Shown here: positions 43,513 through 53,033 of the stretch, piece after piece
Layout of the letters: each line of letters starts with the position of its first letter
How positions within the stretch are numbered: position 1 is the stretch's first letter
Assembly: GCF_018760365.1 (NCBI RefSeq)
Contig: NZ_JAHIAB010000001.1
Coordinates: 141,813-205,812 of the forward strand
From: Pseudooceanicola endophyticus
GTDB taxonomy: Bacteria > Pseudomonadota > Alphaproteobacteria > Rhodobacterales > Rhodobacteraceae
Direction of reading: 5' to 3'
DNA: 64,000 nt
The notes under the pieces: model-generated
Databases searched by the model: none
Seen by the model: only the letters and a program-made list of their open reading frames with translations
Told to the model about the DNA's origin: nothing
Position numbers and translations under genes: made by a program

Positions 43513-44322
43513 ATGAGTGACGCCCAGGATGCCCGTGCCGAAACCCTCAAACATGTCTTCGGCGTCAACCTGCGCCACCTGGCCAACCAGCACCCCTCGG
43601 TCTCGGGGCTGTGCCGGGATCTTGGCATCAACCGGACCCAGTTCAACCGCTACCTCTCGGGCGAGAGCTATCCCCGCCCCGAGGTGCTGGAGCGCATCTG
43701 CGCCTTCTTCGACACCGATGCCCGCATCCTGCTGGAGCCGCTCGAACAGATCCGGCGCAAGCCCGCCGCGCTGCTGGATCACCCCGAAATCTCGGGGTTT
43801 CTGACCACGGCCAAGCTGAAGGTGGCGCCCGATGCCTTTCCGGAGGGGTTCTACCGGTCCCTGACCCCCAGCCTGACGCATCACGGCAAGGTGCTGGTGA
43901 TCCTGTCGCGGGTTTATCGGCGCGACGAACAGACCTTCATCCGCGGCTACCAGCCCCGGGCGCTGATGCGTCACCTTGGGCTTCCCGAGACCGGCGCCGC
44001 GCGGGAATTCCGCGGCTCCGTCTTCCGGCAGAGCCGCGGCGTCGGCATCCTGATGGCGCGCCGCGAGGCAAACTCCAGCACCTACTGCTTCGTCCATTCC
44101 GCGACGCCCGACGTGACGCAGAACCTCTGGATGGGCTGCGTCGTGCGGCAGAACCAGCCCGGTTCCGGCAGCGGCATGATGACCTTTCCGATCCTCTACG
44201 ATTACCTGGGGCGGGACCTGGGGCGCGCCCTGCGCTGCGCCCGCAGGACCGGCTTTGCCGATCCCGAATCCCTGCCCCGCTTTCACCGCATGGTTCTGAG
44301 CGGCACCATGGCCCCCGCCTGA
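43513..44322 (+). CDS. XRE-like helix-turn-helix regulator
   Basis: A 269-aa protein. An N-terminal XRE/Cro-like HTH (about 14-70) reads FGVNLRHLANQHPSVSGLCRDLGINRTQFNRYLSGESYPRPEVLERICAFFDTDARIL. A C-terminal domain of about 190 residues has no family I recognise and may bind a ligand (RGVGILMARREANSSTYCFVHSA). I choose ATG 43513 with AAGGA 10 bp upstream; ATG 43462 is an alternative. Targets are unknown; the divergent hypothetical gene or the convergent aminotransferase are the nearest options. Confidence 0.8.
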   Translation: MSDAQDARAETLKHVFGVNLRHLANQHPSVSGLCRDLGINRTQFNRYLSGESYPRPEVLERICAFFDTDARILLEPLEQIRRKPAALLDHPEISGFLTTAKLKVAPDAFPEGFYRSLTPSLTHHGKVLVILSRVYRRDEQTFIRGYQPRALMRHLGLPETGAAREFRGSVFRQSRGVGILMARREANSSTYCFVHSATPDVTQNLWMGCVVRQNQPGSGSGMMTFPILYDYLGRDLGRALRCARRTGFADPESLPRFHRMVLSGTMAPA

Positions 44323-44331
44323 CGTTGCGCC

Positions 44332-45483
44332 TCAGGCCACGGCACGGGCCTGCATGAAGCTCTTGAGGCGCGCCATCCCCTCCTCCATATCCGCCGTCGA
44401 CCCCGCGTAGGAGAAGCGCAGCGTGCGCGCGCCGCGCGCCTTGTCGAAATCAAGCCCCGGGGTCACGGCAACGCCGGCCTTGTCCAGGATCTCTCGGGCG
44501 AAGGCAAGGGAATCGCCGGTCATGTCGCCGACATCGGCGTAGATGTAGAAGCCGCCGTCGGGCGGCGCGATCTTCGTGAACCCGGCCTGTGGCAGCTCGC
44601 GCAGCAGCAGGGCGCGGTTGGCGGCATAGACGGCGCGGTTCGCCTCCAGCTCCTCGCGGGCATCTAGGGCGGCAAGGGCCGCGACCTGGCTGGCGGTGGG
44701 GGCGCAGATGAACATGTGCTGGGCCAGACGCTCGACCGTGCGGACGTGATCCTCGGGGACCACCATCCAGCCGACCCGCCAGCCGGTCATCGAGAAATAC
44801 TTGGAGAAGGAGTTGATGACGTAGCACTCATCGCTGACCTCCAGCGCCGAGACCGCGCGCTCCTCGTAATGCAGCCCGTGATAGATCTCGTCCGAGATGA
44901 CCGAGATGCCCTGCGCCCGCGCCTCTGCCATCAGCTCGGACAGCGCCGGACGCGACAGCATGGTGCCCGACGGGTTGCCCGGAGAGGCCAGCATCAGCCC
45001 GGAAAGCCCCCGCCCCGCCAGATCGGCGGGACGCGGCTGGTAGCGCGCCTCGGCGGCGGTCTCGATCACCACGGGATCCAGGTTCGAGGCCTTCAGGAGC
45101 TGCAGGTAGGAGGGATAGCCGGGCGCCCCGATCCCCACCTTGTCGCCGGCATCGAACAGCGCGGCAAAGCTCAGCAGGAAGGCGCCGGAAGAACCCGTGG
45201 TGACCACCACGCGTTCGGGGTTCAGATCGACGTCGTACCATTCACCGTAAAGCCGCGCGATGCGTTCGCGCAGGGGGGCGATGCCCAGCGACAGCGCATA
45301 GCCCAGCGACTCCTGGTCCAGCGCGGCCTTCAGCGCCTCCCGCGCCGCCGCCGGCGCCGGGGTCGAGGGCTGGCCGACCTCCATGTGGATGATCCGACGG
45401 CCCTGCGCCTCCCACTCGGCCGCCCGGGACATCACGTCCATCACGATGAAAGGATCGACGGTGCCGCGACTTGAAACGCGCAT
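44332..45483 (-). CDS. pyridoxal-phosphate aminotransferase, class I
   Basis: A 383-aa fold-type I aminotransferase similar to aspartate/aromatic aminotransferases. The N-terminus FIVMDVMSRAAEWEAQGRRIIHMEVGQPS, the substrate/PLP Asn in SPGNPSGT, the Asp-Tyr pair ISDEIYHGL, the Schiff-base Lys in INSFSKYFSMTGWRVGW and the substrate Arg in RTLRFSYAGS are all visible. ATG 45483 follows GGAGAAGC. Substrate unknown. It is divergent from the M48/TPR protease. Confidence 0.92.
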   Translation of the reverse strand: MRVSSRGTVDPFIVMDVMSRAAEWEAQGRRIIHMEVGQPSTPAPAAAREALKAALDQESLGYALSLGIAPLRERIARLYGEWYDVDLNPERVVVTTGSSGAFLLSFAALFDAGDKVGIGAPGYPSYLQLLKASNLDPVVIETAAEARYQPRPADLAGRGLSGLMLASPGNPSGTMLSRPALSELMAEARAQGISVISDEIYHGLHYEERAVSALEVSDECYVINSFSKYFSMTGWRVGWMVVPEDHVRTVERLAQHMFICAPTASQVAALAALDAREELEANRAVYAANRALLLRELPQAGFTKIAPPDGGFYIYADVGDMTGDSLAFAREILDKAGVAVTPGLDFDKARGARTLRFSYAGSTADMEEGMARLKSFMQARAVA

Positions 45484-45576
45484 GAGCTTCTCCGAAAGTA
45501 GTGACAGTCTCTTTCGTTTCATCAGGATGGCCGGGTCAGGTCAACACGGGGGCGCTCAGCTCTTCGGGAGGTTCAG

Positions 45577-46917
45577 GTGCGAATCTGCACGGTCAAGCTG
45601 CCATTCGTCGTTATTCTTGCCCTTTGTGCACAATTTCTCCCCGGGCGGGCAGCGCAGGCGGGCACGCTGGTGCGCGATCCCGACATCGAACATGCGCTGT
45701 CACAGCTGGCCGCGCCGGTGCTGCAGGCGGTGGGCCTGTCGGGCACCACCCGGATCCTTGTGATCCAGGATCCCGAGGCCAATGCCTTCGTCATCGACCG
45801 CAGCACGATCTTCCTGAACTCGGGCATGATCGAGGCCACCGAAAGCCCCGGAGAGCTGCAGTTCGTCATCGCCCACGAGGCCGCCCATATCGCCTATGAC
45901 CATATCACCCGGCGGCGGGTGAATGCCGCCGATGCCTCGCGCGTGGCGGGGTTGGGGGCGGTCCTGGCGATCGGCGGCGGGGCACTGGCGGGCAATGCCG
46001 CCGCCGGGGTCGGTGCCGCGCTTGGTGTCGGCTCTTCCGCTGAGCGCGGCCTGATGGCCTATTCCCGCGCCGAGGAGACCGCAGCCGATCAGGCCGCCAT
46101 CCGCGCCATGGCCAGCGCCGGGCTGGGCACCGCCGGCGCGGTCACGCTGATGCGCCGCTTTGCCGGCCAGGAGACGCTGAGCGCCAGTCTTCAGGACCCC
46201 TACACCCGCTCGCATCCCATGTCGCGCGACCGGCTGCGTGCGCTTGAGGCGCTGGCGCAAAGCTACGGCACCGCGCCAAAGGGCGACAGCGCCGCGCAGG
46301 CCTACTGGTTCGCCCGCGCGCAGGGCAAGCTTTCTGCCTTCGAACGGGCCCCCGCCTGGACCGTGGCCCGCGCCAAGGACAGCCCGACCGAGGACATTCG
46401 CCTGATGCGCCTGGCCATTGCCCGGCATCGCCAGGCCGACTGGAAGGGCGCAACGGCGCTGATCGACCAGGCGCTGGCCCTGCGTCCCCGCGATCCCTGG
46501 TACCTGGAGCTGAAGGGCCAGATCCTGCTGGAGGGCCGCCAGTTCTCCGCCGCCGAAGCCGCCTATGCCCAGGCCTCGGAGCTTGCCCCGGACGATGCGC
46601 TGATCCTGGCAAGCCTTGGCCATGCCATGGTGGTTCAGGGTGGCACCGCCCGGCTGAAACGCGCGATTTCGGTGCTGGAGCGCGCCCGCCAGCGCGATCC
46701 CCGCAGCCCCGGTGCCCTGCGCGATCTGGGGGCGGCCTATGCCCAGACCGGCCAGCCGGGTCTGGCCGCATTGTCGGCCGCCGAACGCCATGCGCTCTCG
46801 GGGCGGATGCACGATGCCGCGATCCTCGCGCGGCGGGCCGCGCCGCTGTTATCCAAGGGCTCCCCAGCTTGGCAAAGATCACAGGATGTGATCTTTGCTG
46901 CGCAGGGAGAGGAATGA
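45577..46917 (+). CDS. periplasmic M48 metalloprotease with TPR domain (BepA-like)
   Basis: A 446-aa protein with a signal peptide (to about AQA, residue 28), an M48 peptidase domain (zinc ligands His100 and His104 in VIAHEAAHIAYDH, Glu167 in the EETAAD motif) and a C-terminal TPR region from about 270 on. BepA-type proteins monitor outer-membrane protein assembly (LptD, BamA). Start GTG 45577 is supported by CGGGAGG (45565-45571). It is followed on the same strand by two DsbA-like genes, giving an envelope protein quality-control cluster. Confidence 0.9.
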   Translation: MRICTVKLPFVVILALCAQFLPGRAAQAGTLVRDPDIEHALSQLAAPVLQAVGLSGTTRILVIQDPEANAFVIDRSTIFLNSGMIEATESPGELQFVIAHEAAHIAYDHITRRRVNAADASRVAGLGAVLAIGGGALAGNAAAGVGAALGVGSSAERGLMAYSRAEETAADQAAIRAMASAGLGTAGAVTLMRRFAGQETLSASLQDPYTRSHPMSRDRLRALEALAQSYGTAPKGDSAAQAYWFARAQGKLSAFERAPAWTVARAKDSPTEDIRLMRLAIARHRQADWKGATALIDQALALRPRDPWYLELKGQILLEGRQFSAAEAAYAQASELAPDDALILASLGHAMVVQGGTARLKRAISVLERARQRDPRSPGALRDLGAAYAQTGQPGLAALSAAERHALSGRMHDAAILARRAAPLLSKGSPAWQRSQDVIFAAQGEE

Positions 46918-46989
46918 TGCTAAACCTTTGCCTGCAAGGAAAGATCACCGGGGCCCTCCCCCCTCTGCCACGTTCCGGAAGGACATGAC

Positions 46990-47754
46990 ATGACGCTGAA
47001 ACTGCTTCGCAGCCTCTTCCTCGCCGGGACCACGGCGCTGACCCTGGCGCCGGTCGCCCCGATGACCGCCACCGCAGCCGAGATGACCGAGCAGGAGCGC
47101 GAGGATTTCCGCTCCGAGGTGCGCGACTACCTGCTGGAACATCCGGAGGTGATCTTCGAGGCGGTGCAGGCCTACAAGGACCAGCAGGAGCAGAACGCCG
47201 CCGCCAGCGACAAGACCCTGGTGTCGCAGAACCAGAAGGCGATCTTCGATGACGGGTTCAGCTGGTCGGGCGGCAATCCCGACGGCGACATCACCCTGGT
47301 CGAATTCATGGATTACCGCTGCGGCTATTGCCGCCGCGCCTTCCAGGATGTCGAGAAGCTGATCGCCACCGATGGCAACATCCGCTTCGTGCTGAAGGAA
47401 TTCCCGATCCTGGGGCCCGACAGCGTGACCGCCTCGCGCTTTGCCATCGCCACCCGGCTGATTGCCGGCAACGATGCCTACAAGTCCGTCCATGACGCGC
47501 TGATGAACTTCGACGGCCCCTATGACGACACCGGGCTGGGCCGGCTGGCCGACGGGCTGGGGCTGGACGCCCAGCCGATCCTGGCCGCCATGGAGACCGA
47601 TCCCGTCAACGCCGAGATCACCGCCAACCACAAGCTGGCCCAGGTGCTGAACGTCAGCGGCACGCCGACCTTCGTGCTGCCGGGCACCATGCTGCGCGGC
47701 TACCTGCCGCTGGACGGCATGCGCCAGGTGGTCGCGGACATCCGCACGGAGTGA
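46990..47754 (+). CDS. DsbA-family thiol:disulfide oxidoreductase
   Basis: A 254-aa periplasmic protein with a signal peptide (cleavage near ATAA/E, residue 30), an N-terminal helical extension (REDFRSEVRDYLLEHPEVIFEAVQ) seen in the BdbD/ScsC-like group, and a thioredoxin domain with CGYC at residues 111-114 and a cis-Pro loop SGTPTFVL. It likely introduces or isomerises disulfides. The stop overlaps the next DsbA-like gene start by 4 bp (GTGA). Confidence 0.92.
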   Translation: MTLKLLRSLFLAGTTALTLAPVAPMTATAAEMTEQEREDFRSEVRDYLLEHPEVIFEAVQAYKDQQEQNAAASDKTLVSQNQKAIFDDGFSWSGGNPDGDITLVEFMDYRCGYCRRAFQDVEKLIATDGNIRFVLKEFPILGPDSVTASRFAIATRLIAGNDAYKSVHDALMNFDGPYDDTGLGRLADGLGLDAQPILAAMETDPVNAEITANHKLAQVLNVSGTPTFVLPGTMLRGYLPLDGMRQVVADIRTE

Positions 47755-48488
47755 AAGCCATGGCCGGTTCCGCCTCCTACCTGATCGCCGCCGCCCTGCT
47801 GCTGGCCCCCCTGCCCGTGCAGGCCGAAACCGCCTGGCAGCAGGCCATGGACGACAACCCGTTCCTCTTCAACGAAGAGCTGCGCGGCGTGCTGCGCGAC
47901 CAGCCCGACCTGATCAGCAATGCGCTGGACCGGGGCGCGGCGCGGCTGAAGGCCGCCGTCTGGTCGCCTCTCCAGGATGAGATCGATACCGACCTGCAAC
48001 GCATCACCCTGCATGATGCCGATCTTTTCGCACCCGGCCCCCAGGGCTTCGGCGCGGCGGATACCCCGGCGAAGATTACCCTGTTCACCGCCGCCGACTG
48101 CCCCGCCTGCCCCCGCGCCGAGGCCGAGCTGGCGCAGATCGCCAAGGAGCACCCCGGCCTGCGGGTCGAGGTGCGCAGCGCCGCCGCCACCCCCGACGAC
48201 CGCCTGGCCCTGGCCCTTGCGCAGGACAAGGGGCCCGAGGCCGCGCGGCGCTTCCGCTCCGGGCTGATGCAGGGGCAGACCCCCGAGGCGCTGGTGAAGG
48301 CGGAAGGCGCGGATCTGGCGCAGCTGCGCAGCCGCGCCGAAACCCCCGCCATGGTCGAGACCGTCGCCCGTCAGGCGGATCTCTTCGGAGAGCTCGGGCT
48401 GGATACCGTGCCCTCCTACGTGATGAACGACAAGCTGATCCGCGGCGCCGTGCCGACCGTCGTGCTTGAACATTACCTCGCGAAGTGA
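47751..48488 (+). CDS. second DsbA-like periplasmic protein
   Basis: A 245-aa protein starting at GTG 47751 (overlap GTGA with the previous gene) or ATG 47760. Signal peptide to about residue 25. It shares the N-terminal NPFLFNEELRGVLRDQPDLISNAL layout with its neighbour and has a CPAC motif (Cys117-Cys120) in LFTAADCPACPRAEAEL, with cis-Pro loop DTVPSYVMNDKLIRG. The sequence is more diverged than the first. Probably a functional partner or paralogue with different redox potential. Confidence 0.82.
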   Translation: MKAMAGSASYLIAAALLLAPLPVQAETAWQQAMDDNPFLFNEELRGVLRDQPDLISNALDRGAARLKAAVWSPLQDEIDTDLQRITLHDADLFAPGPQGFGAADTPAKITLFTAADCPACPRAEAELAQIAKEHPGLRVEVRSAAATPDDRLALALAQDKGPEAARRFRSGLMQGQTPEALVKAEGADLAQLRSRAETPAMVETVARQADLFGELGLDTVPSYVMNDKLIRGAVPTVVLEHYLAK

Positions 48489-48493
48489 GGAGG

Positions 48494-48513
48494 GGCGGCC
48501 TTATTCGGCCGCC
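48494..48513. terminator. hairpin at convergent dsbA-like / ispG ends
   Basis: GGCGGCC (48494-48500) and GGCCGCC (48507-48513) form a 7-bp stem with loop TTATTC; the ispG stop codon (complement of TTA, 48501-48503) lies in the loop. A short terminator shared by convergent genes; no strong U-tract (TT only on the plus strand). Confidence 0.5.
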
Positions 48514-49625
48514 TTGACCTCGCCTTCGTCGATGGCAGCCGCGCGTTTCTCGACCTCCTCGACGATATGGTCGATCATCTGGTCATTCGACATCTTGTGG
48601 CTGGCCTTGCCGGCCAGGTAGACCATGCCGCTGCCCGCACCGCCGCCGGTAAAGCCGACATCGGTCATCAGCGCCTCGCCGGGGCCGTTCACCACGCAGC
48701 CGATGATCGACAGCGACATCGGCGTCTTGATGTGCTCAAGGCGTTTTTCCAGCGCCTCCACCGTCTTGATCACGTCAAAGCCCTGACGTGCGCAGCTCGG
48801 GCAGGAGATGATGTTGACGCCGCGATGGCGCAGCCCCAGCGATTTCAGGATCTCGTAGCCGACCTTGACCTCTTCCACCGGATCGGCCGAGAGGCTGACG
48901 CGGATCGTGTCGCCGATGCCCATCCACAGCAGGTTGCCGAGGCCGATGGCGCTCTTGATGGTGCCCGACATCAGGCCGCCGGCCTCGGTGATGCCAAGGT
49001 GGATCGGCGCATCGGTCTGTTCGGCCAGCATCTGGTAGGCGGTCGCCGCCATGAACACGTCTGAGGCCTTCACCGAGATCTTGAATTCGTGGAAATCGTG
49101 GTCCTGCAGGATCTTGATGTGATCCAGACCGCTTTCCACCATCGCGTCCGGGCAGGGCTCGCCGTATTTCTCAAGCAGGTGCTTTTCCAGGCTGCCCGCG
49201 TTGACCCCGATCCGGATCGAACAGTTGTGGTCCCGCGCGGCGCGGATCACCTCGGCCACGCGCTTTTCATCGCCGATGTTGCCCGGGTTGATGCGCAGGC
49301 AGGCGGCCCCCGCTTCGGCGGCCTCGATGCCGCGCTTGTAGTGGAAATGGATGTCCGCGACGATCGGGACCGGGCTTTCCTTCACGATCTCCTTCAGGGC
49401 GCGGGCCGAGGCCTCGTCCGGAACGGAGACGCGCACGATGTCGGCGCCGGCTTCGGCGGCCCGCTGCACCTGCGCGATGGTGCCGGCGATATCCGTGGTC
49501 ACCGTGTTGGTCATCGTCTGGACCGAGATCGGCGCATCGCCCCCCACCGGGACATTGCCGACCATGATCTGGCGGCTCTTCCGGCGGTCGATATTGCGCC
49601 AGGGGCGAACGGGATTGTGCGACAT
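48501..49625 (-). CDS. ispG: 4-hydroxy-3-methylbut-2-enyl diphosphate synthase (IspG/GcpE)
   Basis: A 374-aa 4Fe-4S enzyme of the MEP isoprenoid pathway. It has the TIM-barrel N-terminus ([27 protein letters not shown]) and the C-terminal cluster domain with cysteines in [13 protein letters not shown] (two Cys) and [15 protein letters not shown] 49625 follows GAGGATCT. Upstream on the same strand lies the RodZ-like gene, a neighbourhood common in Rhodobacterales. ErpA in this window is a plausible Fe-S donor. Confidence 0.97.
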   Translation of the reverse strand: MSHNPVRPWRNIDRRKSRQIMVGNVPVGGDAPISVQTMTNTVTTDIAGTIAQVQRAAEAGADIVRVSVPDEASARALKEIVKESPVPIVADIHFHYKRGIEAAEAGAACLRINPGNIGDEKRVAEVIRAARDHNCSIRIGVNAGSLEKHLLEKYGEPCPDAMVESGLDHIKILQDHDFHEFKISVKASDVFMAATAYQMLAEQTDAPIHLGITEAGGLMSGTIKSAIGLGNLLWMGIGDTIRVSLSADPVEEVKVGYEILKSLGLRHRGVNIISCPSCARQGFDVIKTVEALEKRLEHIKTPMSLSIIGCVVNGPGEALMTDVGFTGGGAGSGMVYLAGKASHKMSNDQMIDHIVEEVEKRAAAIDEGEVKAAE

Positions 49626-49707
49626 GAGAGATCCTCTTCCGGCTCGGGGCAGAGATAAACCTTCCCCACCGCAGGTGCAATCGGATGGCGGGGTCCCGCA
49701 ACGCAAC

Positions 49708-49735
49708 GCGCCCGGAACCGCCGGGATCCGGGCGC
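49708..49735 (-). terminator. hairpin between rodZ-like gene and ispG
   Basis: GCGCCCGGA (49708-49716) and TCCGGGCGC (49727-49735) are 9-bp perfect arms with a 10-nt loop, 35 bp after the rodZ-like stop. The minus-strand 3' side (CGTTGCGT) has no real U-tract, so termination is uncertain; it may reduce rather than block read-through into ispG. Confidence 0.45.
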
Positions 49736-49769
49736 CTGGTCTGCACGAGATCTGCAGGGGGCTGTCAGA

Positions 49770-51047
49770 TCAGTCGGACTGGCGATCCTGCGGCAGGTCC
49801 GCCTCGGCCACGACCGAGATCACCTTCTGCGCGGTCGGATCCGCCGAAAGGTCCGCCACCTTGTAGTTGTCTTCCAGCTGGTCCGCCGAGAGCGCCACAT
49901 TCTTGACGACGCTGGTCCCCTTGCCGGCCGGGCCGTAAAGCTTGCCGTTGACCGCGAAATAGACCGAGCCCGACATGCCGGCACGCAGATGCGCGGGCTC
50001 TTCGGTATTGGGCAGCGCGTAGCTTTCGCCGGCGGTCATGGTCTTTTCCAGCAGCACGGTGCCGTCGGCGCTGGTTACCCGCACCCAGGCCGGGCGCACG
50101 GCGACAAGCGACACGCCGGGCTTGGCATCCGCCACCACCTGGGGCTGCGGCACCGGCTTTCCGTCGGCCTGCAGGCCAAGTGCCACGGCGACCGCCTTGT
50201 CCTCGACCGAGCCGCCGGAGGCGGGCGCAGCCTCGGCCACCAGATCCGTCGTCGAGGGATCCTTGCCGACGAAGGTGCCGATCTGCGCCGGATTCAACGT
50301 GGCGATCGGCGCATCGCGCGAGGCGACGACGGGCACGTCCAGCGCCTGCGGACGATAGAGCCGGTACATGGAATCGGCAGGGGCGTTGTAAAGGCCGGCG
50401 GCCTTCTGTTCATCGGCGACCGGATCGTCGCTGGGATGGGTCGCGGCCTCCAGCGGATCGAGGTCGGCCAGCACGTCCGGGGTGCTTTCCACCGGGGCGA
50501 ACTTGACCCGCTGCACCTCGTTCAGGACGGCATAGCCGCCGTAGCCCAGGCCGCAGATCAGCGCGATCAGCACCAGCGCCGAGCCGATGGCGGCGGGTTC
50601 GATGCGGCTGAACCAGCTTTCGCCGGCAGGAATGAAGGGGGTTTCGGGGGCCAGGAAGGGATCGCGCGGCGAGGGCTTGCGCGGCGCCTCCTTGCGGTCT
50701 GGCCGCGGGCGCGAGGAAGCCTCTGCCGCCATGCCATGGGCCGGCGCGAAGCCGCTTTCGCGGCAGAACTGGCGGAAGGTCGCCTCGGCATCCATGTTGA
50801 GGTAGCGCGCGTAGGAGCGCACGTAGCCGGAGATGAAACCGGGGGTATCGAAAGCCTCGGGGTCGCAGTTCTCGATGGCCGAGATGTAATTCGCCTTGAT
50901 CCGAAGCTCGCGCTGGACGTCCAGAAGCGACTTGCCCATCGTGGCGCGTTCGCCGCGCATCACGTCGCCAAGCTTGACCTCGAAATCGTCGTAGCCGCGA
51001 GGCTGACGAACCGCCTGATCCCCGACAGGCTTTTTCTTCCGCCGCAT
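49770..51047 (-). CDS. RodZ-like HTH/transmembrane protein
   Basis: A 425-aa protein with an N-terminal HTH_25 domain (about 25-95: VKLGDVMRGERATMGKSLLDVQRELRIKANYISAIENCD...FISGYVRSYARYLNMD), a Pro/Arg-rich linker, one membrane helix (about 150-172, AIGSALVLIALICGLGYGGYAVL) and a periplasmic region ending in a DUF4115-like beta domain (VRPAWVRVTSADGTVLLEKTMTAGESYALPN). This is the RodZ layout; RodZ links MreB to the membrane and affects cell shape. ATG 51047 follows CAGGGA. The longer frame to 51257 is not supported. Confidence 0.88.
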   Translation of the reverse strand: MRRKKKPVGDQAVRQPRGYDDFEVKLGDVMRGERATMGKSLLDVQRELRIKANYISAIENCDPEAFDTPGFISGYVRSYARYLNMDAEATFRQFCRESGFAPAHGMAAEASSRPRPDRKEAPRKPSPRDPFLAPETPFIPAGESWFSRIEPAAIGSALVLIALICGLGYGGYAVLNEVQRVKFAPVESTPDVLADLDPLEAATHPSDDPVADEQKAAGLYNAPADSMYRLYRPQALDVPVVASRDAPIATLNPAQIGTFVGKDPSTTDLVAEAAPASGGSVEDKAVAVALGLQADGKPVPQPQVVADAKPGVSLVAVRPAWVRVTSADGTVLLEKTMTAGESYALPNTEEPAHLRAGMSGSVYFAVNGKLYGPAGKGTSVVKNVALSADQLEDNYKVADLSADPTAQKVISVVAEADLPQDRQSD

Positions 51048-51357
51048 GATCCCTGCCCCGTTGAGTTCCCCATGACCCGCTCCTGCCCCGATTCGAGTCA
51101 CGCTCTTTGTTGACGCGAGCCTAACATGAATCAAGGAGCTTTGGGCCATTTCGCGGCATACACGCCATATTTCGGCGTGAGCCCGCGCATGAGGACTAAT
51201 ACTTGGGTCCTCCCCGAAATCTTCGTGGAGGGGTGACGTATTCCTGCATGTGGCCAACCCATGGAACCCCTTTTCGGTTCCCGCGGAAAGCCACGACTGT
51301 GCAAGATTCCGTGATTTGCATGAACGAAGGCTTAACGTCGCCGGGGCTCATGGACGC
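51048..51357. other. intergenic region upstream of the rodZ-like gene
   Basis: The stretch is 310 bp without a supported gene. It should contain the minus-strand promoter of the rodZ-like gene; I see no convincing -35/-10 pair. No RNA family is recognised. Confidence 0.3.
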
Positions 51358-51389
51358 AAAACGCCCGGCCCCCTGCGGGACCGGGCGTT
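51358..51389 (-). terminator. intrinsic terminator of hemA
   Basis: AACGCCCGG (51360-51368) and CCGGGCGTT (51381-51389) form a 9-bp stem with a 12-nt loop; on the minus strand the stem is followed by TTTTGCG (complement of 51358-51361 and beyond). It starts 29 bp after the hemA stop. Confidence 0.8.
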
Positions 51390-51417
51390 CCGGATGTGGA
51401 TGCGGGTCTCGCCTAGC

Positions 51418-52641
51418 TCAGCCGGCCAGGTCCTGGCGGTTCAGCGCGCAGTGCGACCAGAGCTTGTCCATGGCACGCACCAGCGCGTCCAGCTCCTTGG
51501 GGCCGTGCACCGGCGAGGGGGTGAAGCGCAGGCGCTCGGTGCCGCGTTTCACGGTCGGGTAGTTGATCGGCTGGACATAGATGCCGTGGTCTTCCAGCAG
51601 CATGTCCGACAGCATCTTGGTGTGCACCGGGTTGCCGACGATCACCGGGACGATATGGCTGCCATGGTCGATCAGCGGCAGGCCCAGGGCCTTGAAGCGG
51701 GTCTTCATGATGCTGGCACGTTCCTGGTGCAGGTCGCGCAGCGCCTGGTCGCCCTTCAGGTGCCGGATCGAGGCCGCCGCCCCTGCCGCCACGACGGGGG
51801 GCAGCGAGGTGGTGAAGATGAAGCCCGGCGCATAGGAGCGGATCGCGTCGCACATCTTGGCCGAGGCCGCGACATAGCCACCGAAGACGCCGAAGGCCTT
51901 GCCCAGCGTGCCGTTGATCAGGTCGATGCGATGCGCGAGGTTGTCGCGTTCGCTGACGCCGCCGCCGCGCGGGCCGTACATGCCGACCGCGTGCACCTCG
52001 TCGAGGTAGGTCAGGGCGTTGAATTCCTCGGCCAGCTCGATCAGCTGCTCGATCGGGCCGAAGTCGCCGTCCATGGAGTAGACCGACTCGAAGGCGATCA
52101 GCTTGGGCGCCTTGGGATCATCGGCTTCCAGCAGTTCGCGCAGGTGGGCCAGGTCGTTGTGACGGAAGATGCGCTTGGCGCCACCGTTGCGGCGGATGCC
52201 CTCGATCATCGAGGCATGGTTCAGCTCGTCGGAATAGATGATCATCCCGGGGAACAGCTTCGGCAGCGTCGAGAGAGTGGCGTCGTTCGCGGTATAGGCA
52301 GAGGAGAAGACCAGCGCCGCTTCCTTGCCGTGCAGGTCGGCCAGCTCGGCTTCCAGCGCCTTGTGGTAAAGCGTCGTGCCCGAGATGTTGCGCGTGCCGC
52401 CCGAGCCCGCGCCCACATCGTTGAGCGCCTGGTGCATGGCCTCAAGCACCACCGGGTGCTGGCCCATGCCCAGGTAATCATTGCCGCACCATACGGTCAC
52501 CGGACGCTCCGTCCCGTCGGGGCGGCGCCAGGTCGCGTGCGGGAAATTGCCCTTGTGCCGAACGATGTCGATGAAAGTACGGTAACGGCCTTCCTCGTGC
52601 AGCTTGCCGAGGGCCTGATCCAGTTGAGCTTCGTAAGTCAC
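51418..52641 (-). CDS. hemA: 5-aminolevulinate synthase
   Basis: A 407-aa PLP enzyme condensing glycine and succinyl-CoA, the C4 (Shemin) entry to tetrapyrroles. Key motifs: [40 protein letters not shown] with the PLP Asp, and the Schiff-base Lys in [14 protein letters not shown]. The start codon is GTG (52639-52641) with a weak GAAGAGAG site. An FnrL-like palindrome lies about 170-185 bp upstream, as known for hemA in Rhodobacter, so oxygen control is expected. Confidence 0.97.
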   Translation of the reverse strand: MTYEAQLDQALGKLHEEGRYRTFIDIVRHKGNFPHATWRRPDGTERPVTVWCGNDYLGMGQHPVVLEAMHQALNDVGAGSGGTRNISGTTLYHKALEAELADLHGKEAALVFSSAYTANDATLSTLPKLFPGMIIYSDELNHASMIEGIRRNGGAKRIFRHNDLAHLRELLEADDPKAPKLIAFESVYSMDGDFGPIEQLIELAEEFNALTYLDEVHAVGMYGPRGGGVSERDNLAHRIDLINGTLGKAFGVFGGYVAASAKMCDAIRSYAPGFIFTTSLPPVVAAGAAASIRHLKGDQALRDLHQERASIMKTRFKALGLPLIDHGSHIVPVIVGNPVHTKMLSDMLLEDHGIYVQPINYPTVKRGTERLRFTPSPVHGPKELDALVRAMDKLWSHCALNRQDLAG

Positions 52642-52811
52642 GTGGCTACTCTCTTCTTCACGTCGGGTCCGGCCCGGAGATGAAAAGCGGAGGCCGGTCT
52701 ACGTCTGCTTGCGCAGGCGGGTTCCGTGTACCACCCCACCCCCGGATTTGGAATGGTAATAAAGTCCTGTGTCGCGTCTACGGAGGCTACAAATTGACGC
52801 CCCCCACATCC

Positions 52812-52825
52812 TTGACCTGAGTCAA
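52812..52825. promoter_or_regulatory. FnrL-like site upstream of hemA
   Basis: TTGAC-CTGA-GTCAA is a perfect FNR-type dyad (consensus TTGAY-N4-RTCAA), centred 177 bp before the hemA start on the minus strand. In Rhodobacter, hemA transcription is activated under low oxygen through such a site. Confidence 0.75.
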
Positions 52826-53004
52826 GACGCGCACACCAAAGTGACCGCTAACAAAATTTTCCGCCCAAACTATGACCAGATCGAATAATCCGCAGAAAAT
52901 TCGACGCTTTGACCCTTTACGCCCCCCCGAATCCGAGTCAGAAGTCAGCTGTACTCAGCAAGACTTTTTCCATTCCTTTCAAATACCTGCATATTTCCTC
53001 CCGG

Positions 53005-53033
53005 CCCCCGCCCCTCCCTCCGAGGGGCGGGGG
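53005..53033. other. 12-bp perfect hairpin in the hemA-M20 peptidase gap
   Basis: CCCCCGCCCCTC (53005-53016) and GAGGGGCGGGGG (53022-53033) with a CCTCC loop, in a 606-bp region without genes (52642-53247). An AT-rich segment with TTGACC (52909) lies 90 bp before it, so a small RNA ending at the hairpin is possible, but no U-tract follows. No protein-coding signal is credible here. Confidence 0.5.
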
